NCBI RefSeq assembly: GCF_017948455.1
Contig: NZ_JAFFSU010000004.1
Location: 359,029-423,028 of the forward strand
Direction of reading: 5' to 3'
Source: Streptomyces sp. GESEQ-4
GTDB lineage: Bacteria > Actinomycetota > Actinomycetes > Streptomycetales > Streptomycetaceae
DNA: 64,000 nucleotides
Shown: piece by piece, positions 1 through 9,298 of the stretch
Position numbering within the stretch: position 1 is the first letter of the stretch
Layout: each line of letters starts with the position of its first letter
The notes under the pieces: generated by a model
Seen by the model: only the letters and a program-made list of their open reading frames with translations
Told to the model about the DNA's origin: nothing
Databases searched by the model: none
Made by a program: the position numbers and the translations under genes

Positions 1-1
1 G

Positions 2-580
2 AGCCAGGAACCCGCGCAGTCGCCCGAGGCGAGCAGTGAGCCGCGGCCCGACCAGACCTCGCCGGGCGCGGAGAGCCCCTCGGCGTCCGCCGGTTCCGAC
101 GAGACGCAGACCACCGCTCCCGACCTCCCCGACGGCTTCGCACTGCGCACGGACCGGGAGGGCTTCGCCGTCGCCGTCGCGGGCGGCTGGGACCGGACCG
201 CGAAGAACGGGCGCGGGCAGGTCGTCTACTCGAACGGCGACTTCGACCTCATCGTCGTACCGGGACGGGACACCGCGGACGAGTACGGCACCGATCCGAT
301 GGCGTATCAGCGGGAGAAAGAGCCCGAGTTGCAGCCGTACCGCGACTCCAGCTGGGCCACCGCCACCGGCCTGAAGACGATTCAGGTGGGCGGGCGGACC
401 ATGGCCGAGGGGCAGTTCACCTGGACCGGCGCCGACGGCCGCGAGCTGTTCGTGCGCAACCTCGCGATCCTGATCGACGGGCGCTATCACGTGCTGCAAC
501 TGCGCGGCCCGGACGCCGAGCGGGACGAAGTGACGCGGCTGTACGAGCAGGCGGCGGCCACCTATCGGTTCACGGGCTGA
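2..580 (+). CDS. C-terminal part of a membrane Ser/Thr kinase (5' end outside window)
   Basis: Only the last ~192 codons are present; the reading frame is open from base 2. A Ser/Pro/Glu-rich linker is followed by a domain that starts around GFALRTDREGFAVAV and ends AAATYRFTG. This domain resembles the extracytoplasmic C-terminal domains of the next four genes: a 'GF.L..P.GW' start, a central 'F.W' strand and a final helix. The neighbours show that such domains follow a kinase and a single membrane segment, so this is most likely a fifth tandem Ser/Thr kinase whose catalytic half lies upstream. That part is not visible, so kinase identity is inferred from context. Confidence 0.75.
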   Translation, partial: SQEPAQSPEASSEPRPDQTSPGAESPSASAGSDETQTTAPDLPDGFALRTDREGFAVAVAGGWDRTAKNGRGQVVYSNGDFDLIVVPGRDTADEYGTDPMAYQREKEPELQPYRDSSWATATGLKTIQVGGRTMAEGQFTWTGADGRELFVRNLAILIDGRYHVLQLRGPDAERDEVTRLYEQAAATYRFTG

Positions 581-716
581 CAGCGCTTGCGGTGTTCGGT
601 TGCCTGTCGGCCGCCGAAGCGACAACCGTCACAGGACTGTCTCCGTGCCACCCCCGCGGTTCCCTGCGGGCGGGCCGGTCCTTAGTCTGACCCTGTCAAG
701 ACCATTGCGGGGCAAC

Positions 717-2387
717 GTGAATCAGATGCAGGGCCTGCTTCTCGCGGGCCGCTACCGGCTTGCCGACTCGATCGGCAGCGGCGGCATGGGCCGTGTGTGG
801 CGCGCGCATGACGAGGTGCTGCACCGGGCGGTGGCGATCAAGGAACTGACCGCCGCGCTCTATGTCTCCGAGGCGGACCAGGAGAGACTCCTCGCCCGTA
901 CCCGGGCGGAGGCGCGCGCGGCCGCGCGGATCAACCACTCCGCCGTCGTCACCGTGCACGACGTGCTGGAGCACGACGGCCGGCCGTGGATCGTGATGGA
1001 ACTGATCGAGGGCCACTCGCTCGCCGACGCGGTGAAGGAGCGGAGCCGGGTCGCGCCGGAGGAGACCGCGCGTATCGGACTGTGGGTGCTGCGCGCCCTG
1101 CGTGCCGCCCACTCCGCCGGTGTCCTGCACCGCGATGTGAAGCCCGGCAACGTCCTCCTCTCGCAGGACGGGCGCGTACTCCTCACCGACTTCGGTATCG
1201 CGCAGATCGAGGGCGACAACACGATCACCCGCACCGGAGAGGTCGTCGGCTCGGTCGACTACCTGGCCCCCGAGCGCATCCGCGGCCATGATCCCGGGCC
1301 GTCCTCCGACCTGTGGGCGCTGGGTGCCACGCTGTACACGGCGGTGGAGGGCAGGTCGCCGTTCCGCCGCACCTCGCCGCTGACCACCATGCAGGCGGTC
1401 GTCGAGGAGGAGCCCGCGCCGCCGCAGCATGCCGGCCCGCTCGGCGACGTCATCACCGCCCTGCTGCACAAGGATCCGGCCGTACGACCCGACGCGGAGG
1501 CCGCCGAGCTGATGCTCGCGGAGGCGGCGGAGGGGCGTCGGTCCAGCGGGGCGCAGGTGTATGTGCCGACGCAACATGGGGGCCCGCAACATGTGGTCCC
1601 GCACCATGGGGTCGCGCAACATGGGGTCGCACACCATGAGACCGGCGCCGTGCATGTGCCGCAGAGTCCGGACACCGGGGCGCCGTATCCGCCCGCCACC
1701 GGCCCGACGACGTTCGCGCCACCGACCGGCATCGGGCCAGTGCCCCCCGCCCGGCCGAAGCGCCGCCGACTGCGCACGCTCGCCCTGGTCGTCGTACTCG
1801 CCGCGCTGGTCGGCGGCGGTGGCGCCGTGGCGTACCAGAAGTGGGACGAGGAGCGGCAGACGGACACTATGTCTGCGCCGCCTTCGCCCAGCCCCACGGA
1901 GTCAGATGGCTGGGTGGACGTGAACGACCCGCTGGGCTTCGGTCTCTCCCTCCCCAAGGGCTGGGAGCGGAAGCCCTACAGCGACGAGGGCGACCTCACG
2001 CAGATCGACTACACGCCCGACGGCGGCAAGCACTTCGTCCGCATCGCCATCGACACCTCACCGGACTTCGCCGACCCGTACCAGCATCAGCTTGACCTGG
2101 AAGAACAGCTCAAGATCAACGGGTTGGTCAACTACAACCGCGTGACCATGGAGGAGAACACCTACCGCGATCACAAGGGTTCGCTGTGGGAGTACACCTG
2201 GACCGCGCTGAAGAAGGATCCTCCGTACGTCGCCGGGCCGCGCCGTGCCGTCGAAGAGATGTACATCGCCCGGGACGGCACCGAGTACGTGATCTACATG
2301 TCGTCGCCGGCAGAGGACTGGGCGACGGCCGACAAACAGTTCAAGCGGATTCTGCAGAGCTGGCGGGAGCCCACCCGCACGCCCTGA
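717..2387 (+). CDS. Membrane Ser/Thr protein kinase 1 of the tandem array
   Basis: Predicted to phosphorylate Ser/Thr residues of cytoplasmic proteins in response to an extracellular cue. From GTG 717 (556 aa) it has a Hanks-type kinase domain at about residues 11-270: Gly loop GSGGMGRVW, Lys42 in VAIKE, catalytic HRDVKPGN (Asp140), DFG at 158-160 and APE in the activation segment. A His/Gly-rich linker at about 287-307 consists of short repeats (HGV.QHGV..H) and is visible in the DNA as repeated CAACATGGGG-like units at 1573-1645. One membrane segment lies at about 354-373, followed by an extracellular domain. GTG 717 is preceded by GCGGGG; ATG 726 is an alternative. An upstream in-frame extension to 600 looks non-coding. 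It lacks PASTA repeats, so it is not a PknB orthologue. Confidence 0.93.
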   Translation: MNQMQGLLLAGRYRLADSIGSGGMGRVWRAHDEVLHRAVAIKELTAALYVSEADQERLLARTRAEARAAARINHSAVVTVHDVLEHDGRPWIVMELIEGHSLADAVKERSRVAPEETARIGLWVLRALRAAHSAGVLHRDVKPGNVLLSQDGRVLLTDFGIAQIEGDNTITRTGEVVGSVDYLAPERIRGHDPGPSSDLWALGATLYTAVEGRSPFRRTSPLTTMQAVVEEEPAPPQHAGPLGDVITALLHKDPAVRPDAEAAELMLAEAAEGRRSSGAQVYVPTQHGGPQHVVPHHGVAQHGVAHHETGAVHVPQSPDTGAPYPPATGPTTFAPPTGIGPVPPARPKRRRLRTLALVVVLAALVGGGGAVAYQKWDEERQTDTMSAPPSPSPTESDGWVDVNDPLGFGLSLPKGWERKPYSDEGDLTQIDYTPDGGKHFVRIAIDTSPDFADPYQHQLDLEEQLKINGLVNYNRVTMEENTYRDHKGSLWEYTWTALKKDPPYVAGPRRAVEEMYIARDGTEYVIYMSSPAEDWATADKQFKRILQSWREPTRTP

Positions 2388-2450
2388 ACTTTCGGCCACC
2401 GCCCGTGACTTGGCCGATCGGCGCTCCGGAGGGGACCCATCCGGTGCGGC

Positions 2451-3884
2451 ATGATGGGGCGCATGGGGACCCAGAGGGAGCAGGGGGATGGCCGATGGGG
2501 CAACCCCCGTCTGATCGCGGGTCGTTACCGGCTCGATGTGCGGCTGGGCCGTGGCGGCATGGGTGTCGTGTGGCGGGCCACCGACCGGCTCCTGCGCCGG
2601 CGGGTGGCGGTGAAGGAACTGCTCCTCGACGAGACCCTCTCCGCCGACGAGGTCCGGCAGCAGCGCGACCGCACTCTGCGCGAGGCCCGCGCGGTCGCCC
2701 AGCTCAGTCACCCGCACATCATCGTCGTCCATGATGTGGTTGAGCACGACGAACGCCCGTTCATCGTCATGGAGTTGATCGACGGCTGCTCCCTCGCCGA
2801 GCGCATCTCCGCGGACGGCCCGCTCGACGCCCCCGAGGTCGCCCGGATCGGTATCGCCCTGCTCAGCGCCCTGCGCACCGCGCACGCGGCCGGTGTCCTG
2901 CACCGCGACCTCAAGCCCGCGAACGTCCTGCTTGAGCCCGCCACCGGCCGCGTCGTCCTCACCGACTTCGGCATCGCCCGGCTGACGGGCGCCCCCACGC
3001 TCACCGAGAGCGGCACCTTCGTCGGCTCGCCCGAGTACACCGCGCCCGAGCGTATGACCGGCGCCCGCACCGGCCCCGAGTCCGATCTGTGGTCGCTGGG
3101 CGCGCTGCTGTGCGCGAGCCTGAGCGGGGAATCGCCGTTCCGGCGCGACTCGTTGGGCGGCATCGTGCACGCGGTGATCGCCGACGACATCCGTCCGCCC
3201 GTCCAGGCCGAGCCGATCCTGCCCGTCGTACGAGGGCTGCTGGACCGCGATCCGGACCAGCGGCTGGACGCCGAGCGAGCCGAGCGGATGCTGCGGGACT
3301 TTCTCGACATGGGGCGACTGCCGCCGCAGGCGGTGACGTACCGGCGCCGGCGCGTGCTGGTGGGCGCGCTGCTGGTCGCCGCGACGGCGGGGGCGGGGGC
3401 GTCGGCGGCGGCGCTGCTCATGAACGGTGAGGGCGACACGCCTCGTCCGGAAGTGTCCGCGCCCGCCGGGTACCGGGTCGTCGAGGAGCCGGCGGGGTTC
3501 TCGCTGGCCGTGCCGGCGGGGTTCACGCGTCGCGCTCAGGGGCTGTACGTGTCGGATGGAGAAACCTTCCGCCTGAGCGTCCGGATCAGCGAGACCGAGC
3601 CGCCCGGCGGCCCCCTGGACGCGATGCGGCGAGCGCACGAGAAGGGACCGGACACCCACGCGGGGTACCGCGACGGCCGGGTCATCGCCACCACGCACCA
3701 CGGACACCCCGCCGCCCGCCGGGAGTTCACCTGGAACGCGGCAGGTCAGGCGAAGTACACGTACGAGCTGTGGTGGCAGGAGGACGGCCGGTTGTACGAG
3801 GTCCAGGTGTCGGCGCCGGTGGGGGAGGCGCGGCAGGGGCGCGCGTATTTCGACGTAGCGCTCGACACGTTCATGCGGGGGTGA
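2451..3884 (+). CDS. Membrane Ser/Thr protein kinase 2 of the tandem array
   Basis: 477 aa. Kinase domain at about residues 20-290 with GRGGMGVVW, Lys55 in VAVKE, HRDLKPAN, DFG and APE motifs. A single membrane segment at about 302-323 (VLVGALLVAATAGAGASAAA) has a basic stretch before it (RRRRV) that keeps the kinase inside. The remaining ~150 residues form the extracellular domain shared by the array. Two further ATGs (2454 and 2463) are in frame and none has an ideal ribosome site, so the start is uncertain by four codons. It lies 63 bp after kinase 1 on the same strand and is probably transcribed with it. The substrate cannot be told from sequence. Confidence 0.93.
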   Translation: MMGRMGTQREQGDGRWGNPRLIAGRYRLDVRLGRGGMGVVWRATDRLLRRRVAVKELLLDETLSADEVRQQRDRTLREARAVAQLSHPHIIVVHDVVEHDERPFIVMELIDGCSLAERISADGPLDAPEVARIGIALLSALRTAHAAGVLHRDLKPANVLLEPATGRVVLTDFGIARLTGAPTLTESGTFVGSPEYTAPERMTGARTGPESDLWSLGALLCASLSGESPFRRDSLGGIVHAVIADDIRPPVQAEPILPVVRGLLDRDPDQRLDAERAERMLRDFLDMGRLPPQAVTYRRRRVLVGALLVAATAGAGASAAALLMNGEGDTPRPEVSAPAGYRVVEEPAGFSLAVPAGFTRRAQGLYVSDGETFRLSVRISETEPPGGPLDAMRRAHEKGPDTHAGYRDGRVIATTHHGHPAARREFTWNAAGQAKYTYELWWQEDGRLYEVQVSAPVGEARQGRAYFDVALDTFMRG

Positions 3885-3983
3885 ACGGGAGATAGAGATG
3901 TAAAGGGTGGATAAGGGGCGAACTGCGTCACGGCTCTGTGACCGGAATGCGTTCCCTGTGGAACCGGGAGCGGTTGCCGCGAT

Positions 3984-5648
3984 ATGGATAAACACATGAG
4001 CAGCAACGGGGGAGCCCCTTACGGGTCCGACGAGCCGACGAGTTTCGATCTGCAACCGCCGAGACCGCCCGCCGCGGTGCCGCACCCCAATAACCCGTAT
4101 GCGGCGCCCGTACAGGTCGCGCCCGCGCAGTCCGCGCCCGCGCAGGACCCGGGCGCCGGGCGGCTGATCGCGGGCCGTTACCGGCTGCTGGCCAAGCTCG
4201 GACACGGCGGTATGGGCACGGTGTGGCGGGCCAAGGACGAGACGATGGACCGTGAGGTCGCCGTCAAGGAGCCGCGCGTACCGGATCATCTTCCCGAGCG
4301 CGAACGTGCCAACGCCTTCGAGCGGATGCGTCGCGAGGCGCGTGCCGCGGCCCGGCTGGACCACCCGGCGGTCGTGATGGTGTACGACGTCGCGGTCGTG
4401 GACGGCCGGCCATGGATCGTGATGGAGCTGGTGCAGGGCCGTTCACTGGGCGACGCGCTGCAGGAGGGCACGCTCGGGGCCCGGGAAGCGGCGAGAATCG
4501 GCCTCGAAGTGCTGGGCGCGCTGGAGGCCGCGCACGCGGCGGGCATCCTGCACCGGGACGTCAAGCCGGACAACGTCCTGCTCGGCCGGCACGACCGCGT
4601 CGTCCTCACCGACTTCGGCATCGCGCAGATCGAGGGCGAGACGAACCTCACCGACACCGGCGGCTTCGTCGGCTCGCCGGAGTACATCGCGCCGGAGCGG
4701 GTGCTGGGCCAACGCCCCGGCCCGGCAAGCGACTTGTGGTCACTTGGTGTGGTCCTCTACGCGGCCGCGGAGGGCGTCTCACCGTTCCGCCGCAGCAACA
4801 CTCCGGCCACGCTCCAGTCGGTCCTCAACGCAACGCCCGCACCGCCGGCCACCGCGCAGGGCCCCCTCGCCGACGCGATCAACGGCCTGCTCCAGAAGGA
4901 CCCCGCCCGCCGCCCGAACGCGGGCCAGGTGCGCGCCCTGCTGGAGACGGCCGCGAATCCGCCGGCGCCCGCGCCGACGCAGGTCGTGCGGATCGCCGGG
5001 GACGGCACGGGAGGGGATGGCGCGGGAGGCGTCCGGCTGGGGCGCAAGGCGTTGCTCGGGATCGGTGCGGCGGTCGTCGCGGGTGCGGTGGCGGCGTATC
5101 TGGTGATCGCCGACCCGTTCGCGGGGTCCCTGCCGGACGGCTGGACGCAGCGGGCGCACCGGAAGCTGGGGGTGACACTCCAGGTGCCGGCGACCTACCA
5201 GGTCGGCAAGCCGGACGCCGACGACAACGACAAGAACTGGGTCACCTACACCGACTGGAGCGGCAGCATCTGGATCGGCGTGAACGTGGACAGGAAGTCC
5301 GAGGACACCTCGAACGAGATCAAGAACTCCGCCGCGGCCGAAATGTACGCCGACAACGAGGTGTTCAAGGACCAGGGCAGTTACGACTTCGCCATGCCCG
5401 AAGGCGCTCGGACCAAGCCGAAGTCGACCACGTACAAGGGCAAGCAGTCGGCCGAGAACACCGTCACGTACACCACGACCGACACCCAGAACCCGCGCCC
5501 CCGCGAGCTGAAGCTCTTCTACTACAAGACCTCGGCCGGCGACATGTACAAGGTGACGATCAGCTATCCGGGCAAGGGCGACTTCACCGAGCGGGGACGC
5601 GACGTGGCGCGGACGACGATCGCCAACCTGGACATCGACAAGCTGTGA
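3984..5648 (+). CDS. Membrane Ser/Thr protein kinase 3 of the tandem array
   Basis: 554 aa. A Pro/Gln/Ala-rich N-terminal stretch of about 55 residues precedes the kinase domain (GHGGMGTVW, VAVKEP with the ATP-binding Lys, HRDVKPDN, DFG, APE). A Thr/Gly linker leads to one membrane segment (KALLGIGAAVVAGAVAAYLV) at about residues 353-373. The C-terminal ~180 residues are an outside domain rich in Lys/Asp/Tyr, related to those of the neighbours but more diverged. ATG 3996 is a possible alternative start. The position inside a same-strand series of related kinases argues for tandem duplication followed by divergence of the sensor part. Confidence 0.93.
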   Translation: MDKHMSSNGGAPYGSDEPTSFDLQPPRPPAAVPHPNNPYAAPVQVAPAQSAPAQDPGAGRLIAGRYRLLAKLGHGGMGTVWRAKDETMDREVAVKEPRVPDHLPERERANAFERMRREARAAARLDHPAVVMVYDVAVVDGRPWIVMELVQGRSLGDALQEGTLGAREAARIGLEVLGALEAAHAAGILHRDVKPDNVLLGRHDRVVLTDFGIAQIEGETNLTDTGGFVGSPEYIAPERVLGQRPGPASDLWSLGVVLYAAAEGVSPFRRSNTPATLQSVLNATPAPPATAQGPLADAINGLLQKDPARRPNAGQVRALLETAANPPAPAPTQVVRIAGDGTGGDGAGGVRLGRKALLGIGAAVVAGAVAAYLVIADPFAGSLPDGWTQRAHRKLGVTLQVPATYQVGKPDADDNDKNWVTYTDWSGSIWIGVNVDRKSEDTSNEIKNSAAAEMYADNEVFKDQGSYDFAMPEGARTKPKSTTYKGKQSAENTVTYTTTDTQNPRPRELKLFYYKTSAGDMYKVTISYPGKGDFTERGRDVARTTIANLDIDKL

Positions 5649-5744
5649 GCTTCAACCGCCGCCTGCGCCCGCCTTCCCGATGCGCGGCCTGATCGCAAGG
5701 CATCGCGTCGACAAAGAGCATTCCCGCACGGTAGTCATGGGGGC

Positions 5745-7469
5745 ATGAGCAACGACGGGGGCGGGGCAGGCCCCAAGGGCCGGCTGGTCGGGGGGCGCTA
5801 CCGGCTGGTCGAGCGCATCGGCTCCGGCGGGATGGGCACCGTCTGGCGGGCGCACGACGAACTCGTGGACCGCGAAGTCGCCGTGAAGCAGCCGCGGTTA
5901 CCAGGTGACCCGGAGGACGCCGGCCACCAGCGCGCCGCCAACCGGCTCTATCGCGAGGCCCGCGCCGCCGCTCGCGTCGATCATCCCTCGGCCGTCTCCA
6001 TCCATGACGTCGTCGTGGACGACGGACTCCCCTGGATCGTCATGGAGTTGATCCGCGGGGAGTCACTGCACGAGGTGCTGCAACGCGGGCCGATGGAACC
6101 CGCCGAGTCCGCCAGGGTCGGCCTCGCCGTCCTCGGCGCGCTGCGCGCCGCGCACGCCGTCGGGATCGTCCACCGAGACGTCAAGCCGGCCAACGTCCTG
6201 CTCGGCCCGCACGGCCGCGTCGTCCTCACCGACTTCGGCATCGCCCATGTCCAGGGCGAGGAATCCCTCACCCTCAGCGGCGAGTTCGTCGGCTCCCTCG
6301 AATTCATCGCCCCCGAGCGCATGTCCGGCCGCGGCGCCGGTCCCCCCTCCGACCTGTGGTCCCTGGGCGTCCTGCTCTACGCCGCCGTAGAAGGATGGTC
6401 CCCCTTCCGTCGTACGACGCTGGAGTCCACCCTCGCCGCGATCCTCTCCGCGGACCCGCCCGAGCCCAAGCAGGCCGGACCGCTCGGGTCGCTCATCGTG
6501 CGACTGCTGGTCAAGGAGCCCGAGCAGCGGCCGGACCCGGAGGAGGTCGGCAAGATCCTGGAGGCGGCGGCCGGACGATGGCCGACGGCCGGTCCGACCG
6601 GGGCACCCGCGACGGAGGCCCAGGACGCCTCCCAGCTGAGGGAGTTCTCCGACGACGTCGGGACGGTACGGCTGGCAGGCGCGGGTGCGGAAGCAGCCGA
6701 CGGCACGACTGGCGCCGAAGCCGAAGCCATACCGGAGCCGGATCAGGCTGAGCCGAAGCCTGCTTCGGAAGAGCCGCAGCCCGCTCCGGACGAGGCGAAG
6801 AACCCCACCCCCGACCCGAACCCCGACCCCACCCCCGCCACCGTCTCCACCCCCAAATCCCGCCGCCCCGCCCTCCTCCGTCACCCTCTCCCCGCCGCCC
6901 TGCTCGGCGCCCTCCTCGCCGGCGGCATCTGGCTCGGTACGTCACTCGCCGACACCGACAGCGGAGGGGCTTCCGGCCCTGGCGCCGAAGCGGGCAGCAC
7001 CTCGTCCGCGCCCTGGACCGCGCACCGCGAGGAGGACATGAAGGCCGTCGTCTCCGTCCCGGCCGGCTACGACGAGTACGCCCGGGAGGGCAACGCGGCC
7101 GGTCAGCCCCGGATCGTGGTCTACGCGGACGACAGCGAGACCGTACAGATCCGGCTGACCCAGTGGGACAAGGCGCCCCGCTCCCCGATGGGCCAGGCCG
7201 AGGAGGCGCACGCCCACTGGGACAGCTACAACGGGGACGCGCGGACGCAGTACACGCGTACCAGCATCGACGGCCACGAGGCGGTGCTCGCCGACACCAC
7301 CTACGACCTGAAGGAGTACCCGACGCGGGTCATGGAGCTGATGATCCGGACCGACGACGGCCGGATGTACGAGCTGCGTGTGGACATGCCCAAGGGGACG
7401 GCGGACGAGAAGAAGGGCACGGCGGCGTTCAAGGGCGCCCGTGACCGTCTCGAGATCGGAACGAACTGA
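5745..7469 (+). CDS. Membrane Ser/Thr protein kinase 4 of the tandem array
   Basis: 574 aa. Kinase domain at about residues 14-275 with GSGGMGTVW, VAVKQP, HRDVKPAN, DFGIAH and APE. It is followed by an unusually long Glu/Pro/Asp/Thr linker of about 100 residues, a membrane segment (ALLGALLAGGIWLGTSLA, about 382-399) and the array's C-terminal extracellular domain. The start is supported by GGGGG about 5 bases before ATG 5745. It is the last kinase of the array; the next gene begins 137 bp later. Compared with kinases 1-3 the linker is the main difference and would hold the sensor far from the membrane. Ligand and substrate are unknown. Confidence 0.93.
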   Translation: MSNDGGGAGPKGRLVGGRYRLVERIGSGGMGTVWRAHDELVDREVAVKQPRLPGDPEDAGHQRAANRLYREARAAARVDHPSAVSIHDVVVDDGLPWIVMELIRGESLHEVLQRGPMEPAESARVGLAVLGALRAAHAVGIVHRDVKPANVLLGPHGRVVLTDFGIAHVQGEESLTLSGEFVGSLEFIAPERMSGRGAGPPSDLWSLGVLLYAAVEGWSPFRRTTLESTLAAILSADPPEPKQAGPLGSLIVRLLVKEPEQRPDPEEVGKILEAAAGRWPTAGPTGAPATEAQDASQLREFSDDVGTVRLAGAGAEAADGTTGAEAEAIPEPDQAEPKPASEEPQPAPDEAKNPTPDPNPDPTPATVSTPKSRRPALLRHPLPAALLGALLAGGIWLGTSLADTDSGGASGPGAEAGSTSSAPWTAHREEDMKAVVSVPAGYDEYAREGNAAGQPRIVVYADDSETVQIRLTQWDKAPRSPMGQAEEAHAHWDSYNGDARTQYTRTSIDGHEAVLADTTYDLKEYPTRVMELMIRTDDGRMYELRVDMPKGTADEKKGTAAFKGARDRLEIGTN

Positions 7470-7560
7470 ACCATCGCTGATCGTCTCCGCTCAAGACCCT
7501 GATCAGCGCGTTTGTTGCCAGTGATCGCTGGCGCCGTGTGAGCAGTCGGTGAATCCCTAT

Positions 7561-7572
7561 TACCGCCGGGTA
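7561..7572. promoter_or_regulatory. Small palindrome before the aldehyde dehydrogenase gene
   Basis: TACC-gccg-GGTA is a perfect 4+4 inverted repeat about 35 bp before the start of the dehydrogenase gene, where a repressor could block transcription. The arms are short and could be chance. Confidence 0.2.
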
Positions 7573-7606
7573 CACAAAGCCCCCGCCGCGGCATACCCTG
7601 CGGCTC

Positions 7607-9220
7607 ATGACGGACTCGCAGGCCCCGGCAAAGACCGGCACCAACCCGCTCGCCCCCGCCCCCGCGGGCGCCCGTACCGCCGCCGACGTGGTCACCCCCG
7701 AGCTGATCGCGCAGCTCACCAAGGGCGTGACCGGATCCGGCCGGACCGCCAACCACACGCCGTTCACCGGCGAGAAGCTGGCCGACCTGCCCGAGTCCAC
7801 TCCGGAGGACGTACGGCAGGCCTTCGAGGCGGCCCGCACGGCCCAGTCCGTCTGGGCGCAGGTTCCGGTGCGGCAGCGCGCCGCCGTCCTGCTCCGCTTC
7901 CACGACCTGGTGCTGGAACGCCAGGCCGAGGTCCTCGACCTCATCCAGCTGGAGACCGGCAAGGCGCGGCTGCACGCCCACGAGGAAGTGCAGGCGGTGG
8001 CCGTCGCGGCCCGCCACTACGGCCGTAGGGCCCCCGCGTATCTACGGCCCAAGCGGCACGCCGGCGCCGTGCCCACGCTCACCCGCGTCACCGAACTGCG
8101 CCACCCGCGCGGTGTCGTGGGCCAGATCGCCCCCTGGAACTACCCCCTCGAACTCTCCGTCGGCGACGCGCTCCCCGCCTTCGTCGCGGGCAACGCGGTC
8201 GTCATGAAGCCGGACACGGAGACATGCCTGACCGCGCTGTGGGCCCGGGACCTGCTGATCGAGGCCGGACTGCCCGCCGACGTCTTCCAGGTCGTCCTCG
8301 GCGAGGGCCCCGTCGTCGGCCCGGAACTCGTCAAGCACGCCGACTACGTCTCCTTCACCGGCTCCACCCGCACCGGCCGCGAGGTCGCCCAGGGCGCCGC
8401 CGCCCGGCTGATCGGCGTCTCCCTCGAACTCGGCGGCAAGAACGCCATGCTGGTCCTCGAGGACGCCGACATCGACAAGGCGGCGGCGGGCGCGGTCCGC
8501 GCCTGCTTCTCCTCCGCCGGTCAACTGTGCATCTCCATCGAGCGGTTGTACGTCCATGAGTCGATCGCCGACGCCTTCCTGGAACGCTTCGCCACCCGCA
8601 CCAAGGCGATGCGGCTCGGCACGTCCCTCGCCTACGGCGCCGACATGGGATCGCTGGTCGGCGAACGCCAGCTGGAGACCGTGACGCGGCACGTCGACGA
8701 GGCCGTGGAGAAGGGCGCGAAGGTCGTCGCGGGCGGCGTGGCCCGCCCCGACATCGGCCCGTACTTCTACGAGCCCACCATCCTCGACGGCGTCACGGAA
8801 CCCATGTCGGTCTGCACGGAGGAGACCTTCGGCCCGGTCGTCTCCATCTACCGCTTCAAGACCGAGGACGAGGCCGTCGAACTCGTCAACTCCACGCCGT
8901 ACGGCCTGAACTCCTCCGTCTGGACGAAGAACGGCACCCGCGGCCGCGCGGTCGCCGCCCGCCTCCGCACCGGCACCGTCAACGTCAACGAGGGCTACGC
9001 CCCCGCCTACGGCAGCGTCCAGTCCCCCATGGGCGGCATGAAGGACTCCGGCCTCGGCCGCCGCCACGGCTCCGAGGGCATCCTCAAGTACACGGAGGCC
9101 CAGACGGTGGCCCACCAGCGCCTGCTGCCGATGGCCCCGTCACTGGGAATGGACGACGAGAAATACGCCGCTTTCATGAGCCGCAGCCTGCGCCTGATGA
9201 AGGCATTCCGGTTCAGGTAA
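7607..9220 (+). CDS. gabD2: Succinate-semialdehyde dehydrogenase (NADP+) family enzyme
   Basis: 537 aa, full length for the family. Expected reaction: NAD(P)+-dependent oxidation of succinate semialdehyde (or a related aldehyde) to the acid in the cytoplasm. Visible aldehyde dehydrogenase signatures are a cofactor-binding FTGSTRTGR, the general-base motif LELGGKNAM and the active-site Cys308 in GQLCISIER; the catalytic-domain motif ETFGPVVSIY follows. The N-terminal ~45 residues are a low-complexity Pro/Ala extension typical of actinobacterial GabD2-like proteins. The next gene on the same strand encodes a GMC oxidoreductase, which could generate or use a related carbonyl compound. The exact aldehyde is inferred from family resemblance. 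Confidence 0.85.
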   Translation: MTDSQAPAKTGTNPLAPAPAGARTAADVVTPELIAQLTKGVTGSGRTANHTPFTGEKLADLPESTPEDVRQAFEAARTAQSVWAQVPVRQRAAVLLRFHDLVLERQAEVLDLIQLETGKARLHAHEEVQAVAVAARHYGRRAPAYLRPKRHAGAVPTLTRVTELRHPRGVVGQIAPWNYPLELSVGDALPAFVAGNAVVMKPDTETCLTALWARDLLIEAGLPADVFQVVLGEGPVVGPELVKHADYVSFTGSTRTGREVAQGAAARLIGVSLELGGKNAMLVLEDADIDKAAAGAVRACFSSAGQLCISIERLYVHESIADAFLERFATRTKAMRLGTSLAYGADMGSLVGERQLETVTRHVDEAVEKGAKVVAGGVARPDIGPYFYEPTILDGVTEPMSVCTEETFGPVVSIYRFKTEDEAVELVNSTPYGLNSSVWTKNGTRGRAVAARLRTGTVNVNEGYAPAYGSVQSPMGGMKDSGLGRRHGSEGILKYTEAQTVAHQRLLPMAPSLGMDDEKYAAFMSRSLRLMKAFRFR

Positions 9221-9275
9221 AAGTGCCCCGATAGGGGCGCGGGGAACTGCGCGAGAAACCACAGACGGCCCGCAC
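9221..9275 (+). repeat. Streptomyces-type intergenic repeat with GGGGCGC hairpin
   Basis: The block reads as a short hairpin (GTGCCCC / GGGGCGC) followed by GGGGAACTGCGCGA. The same words occur in reverse orientation at 46895-46950. I recognise this as a very common Streptomyces intergenic sequence, often found after genes. It may act as a weak terminator or RNA-stabilising hairpin after gabD2. Confidence 0.5.
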
Positions 9276-9298
9276 GTGAAACTCAACGAGGAGACCCC

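Noticed and set aside
2058..4364. Long minus-strand open frame across kinase genes 1 to 3
   Set aside because: It is opposite well-supported kinase genes, is very Arg/Val/Gly-rich, and has no recognisable motif; an antisense shadow of GC-rich coding.
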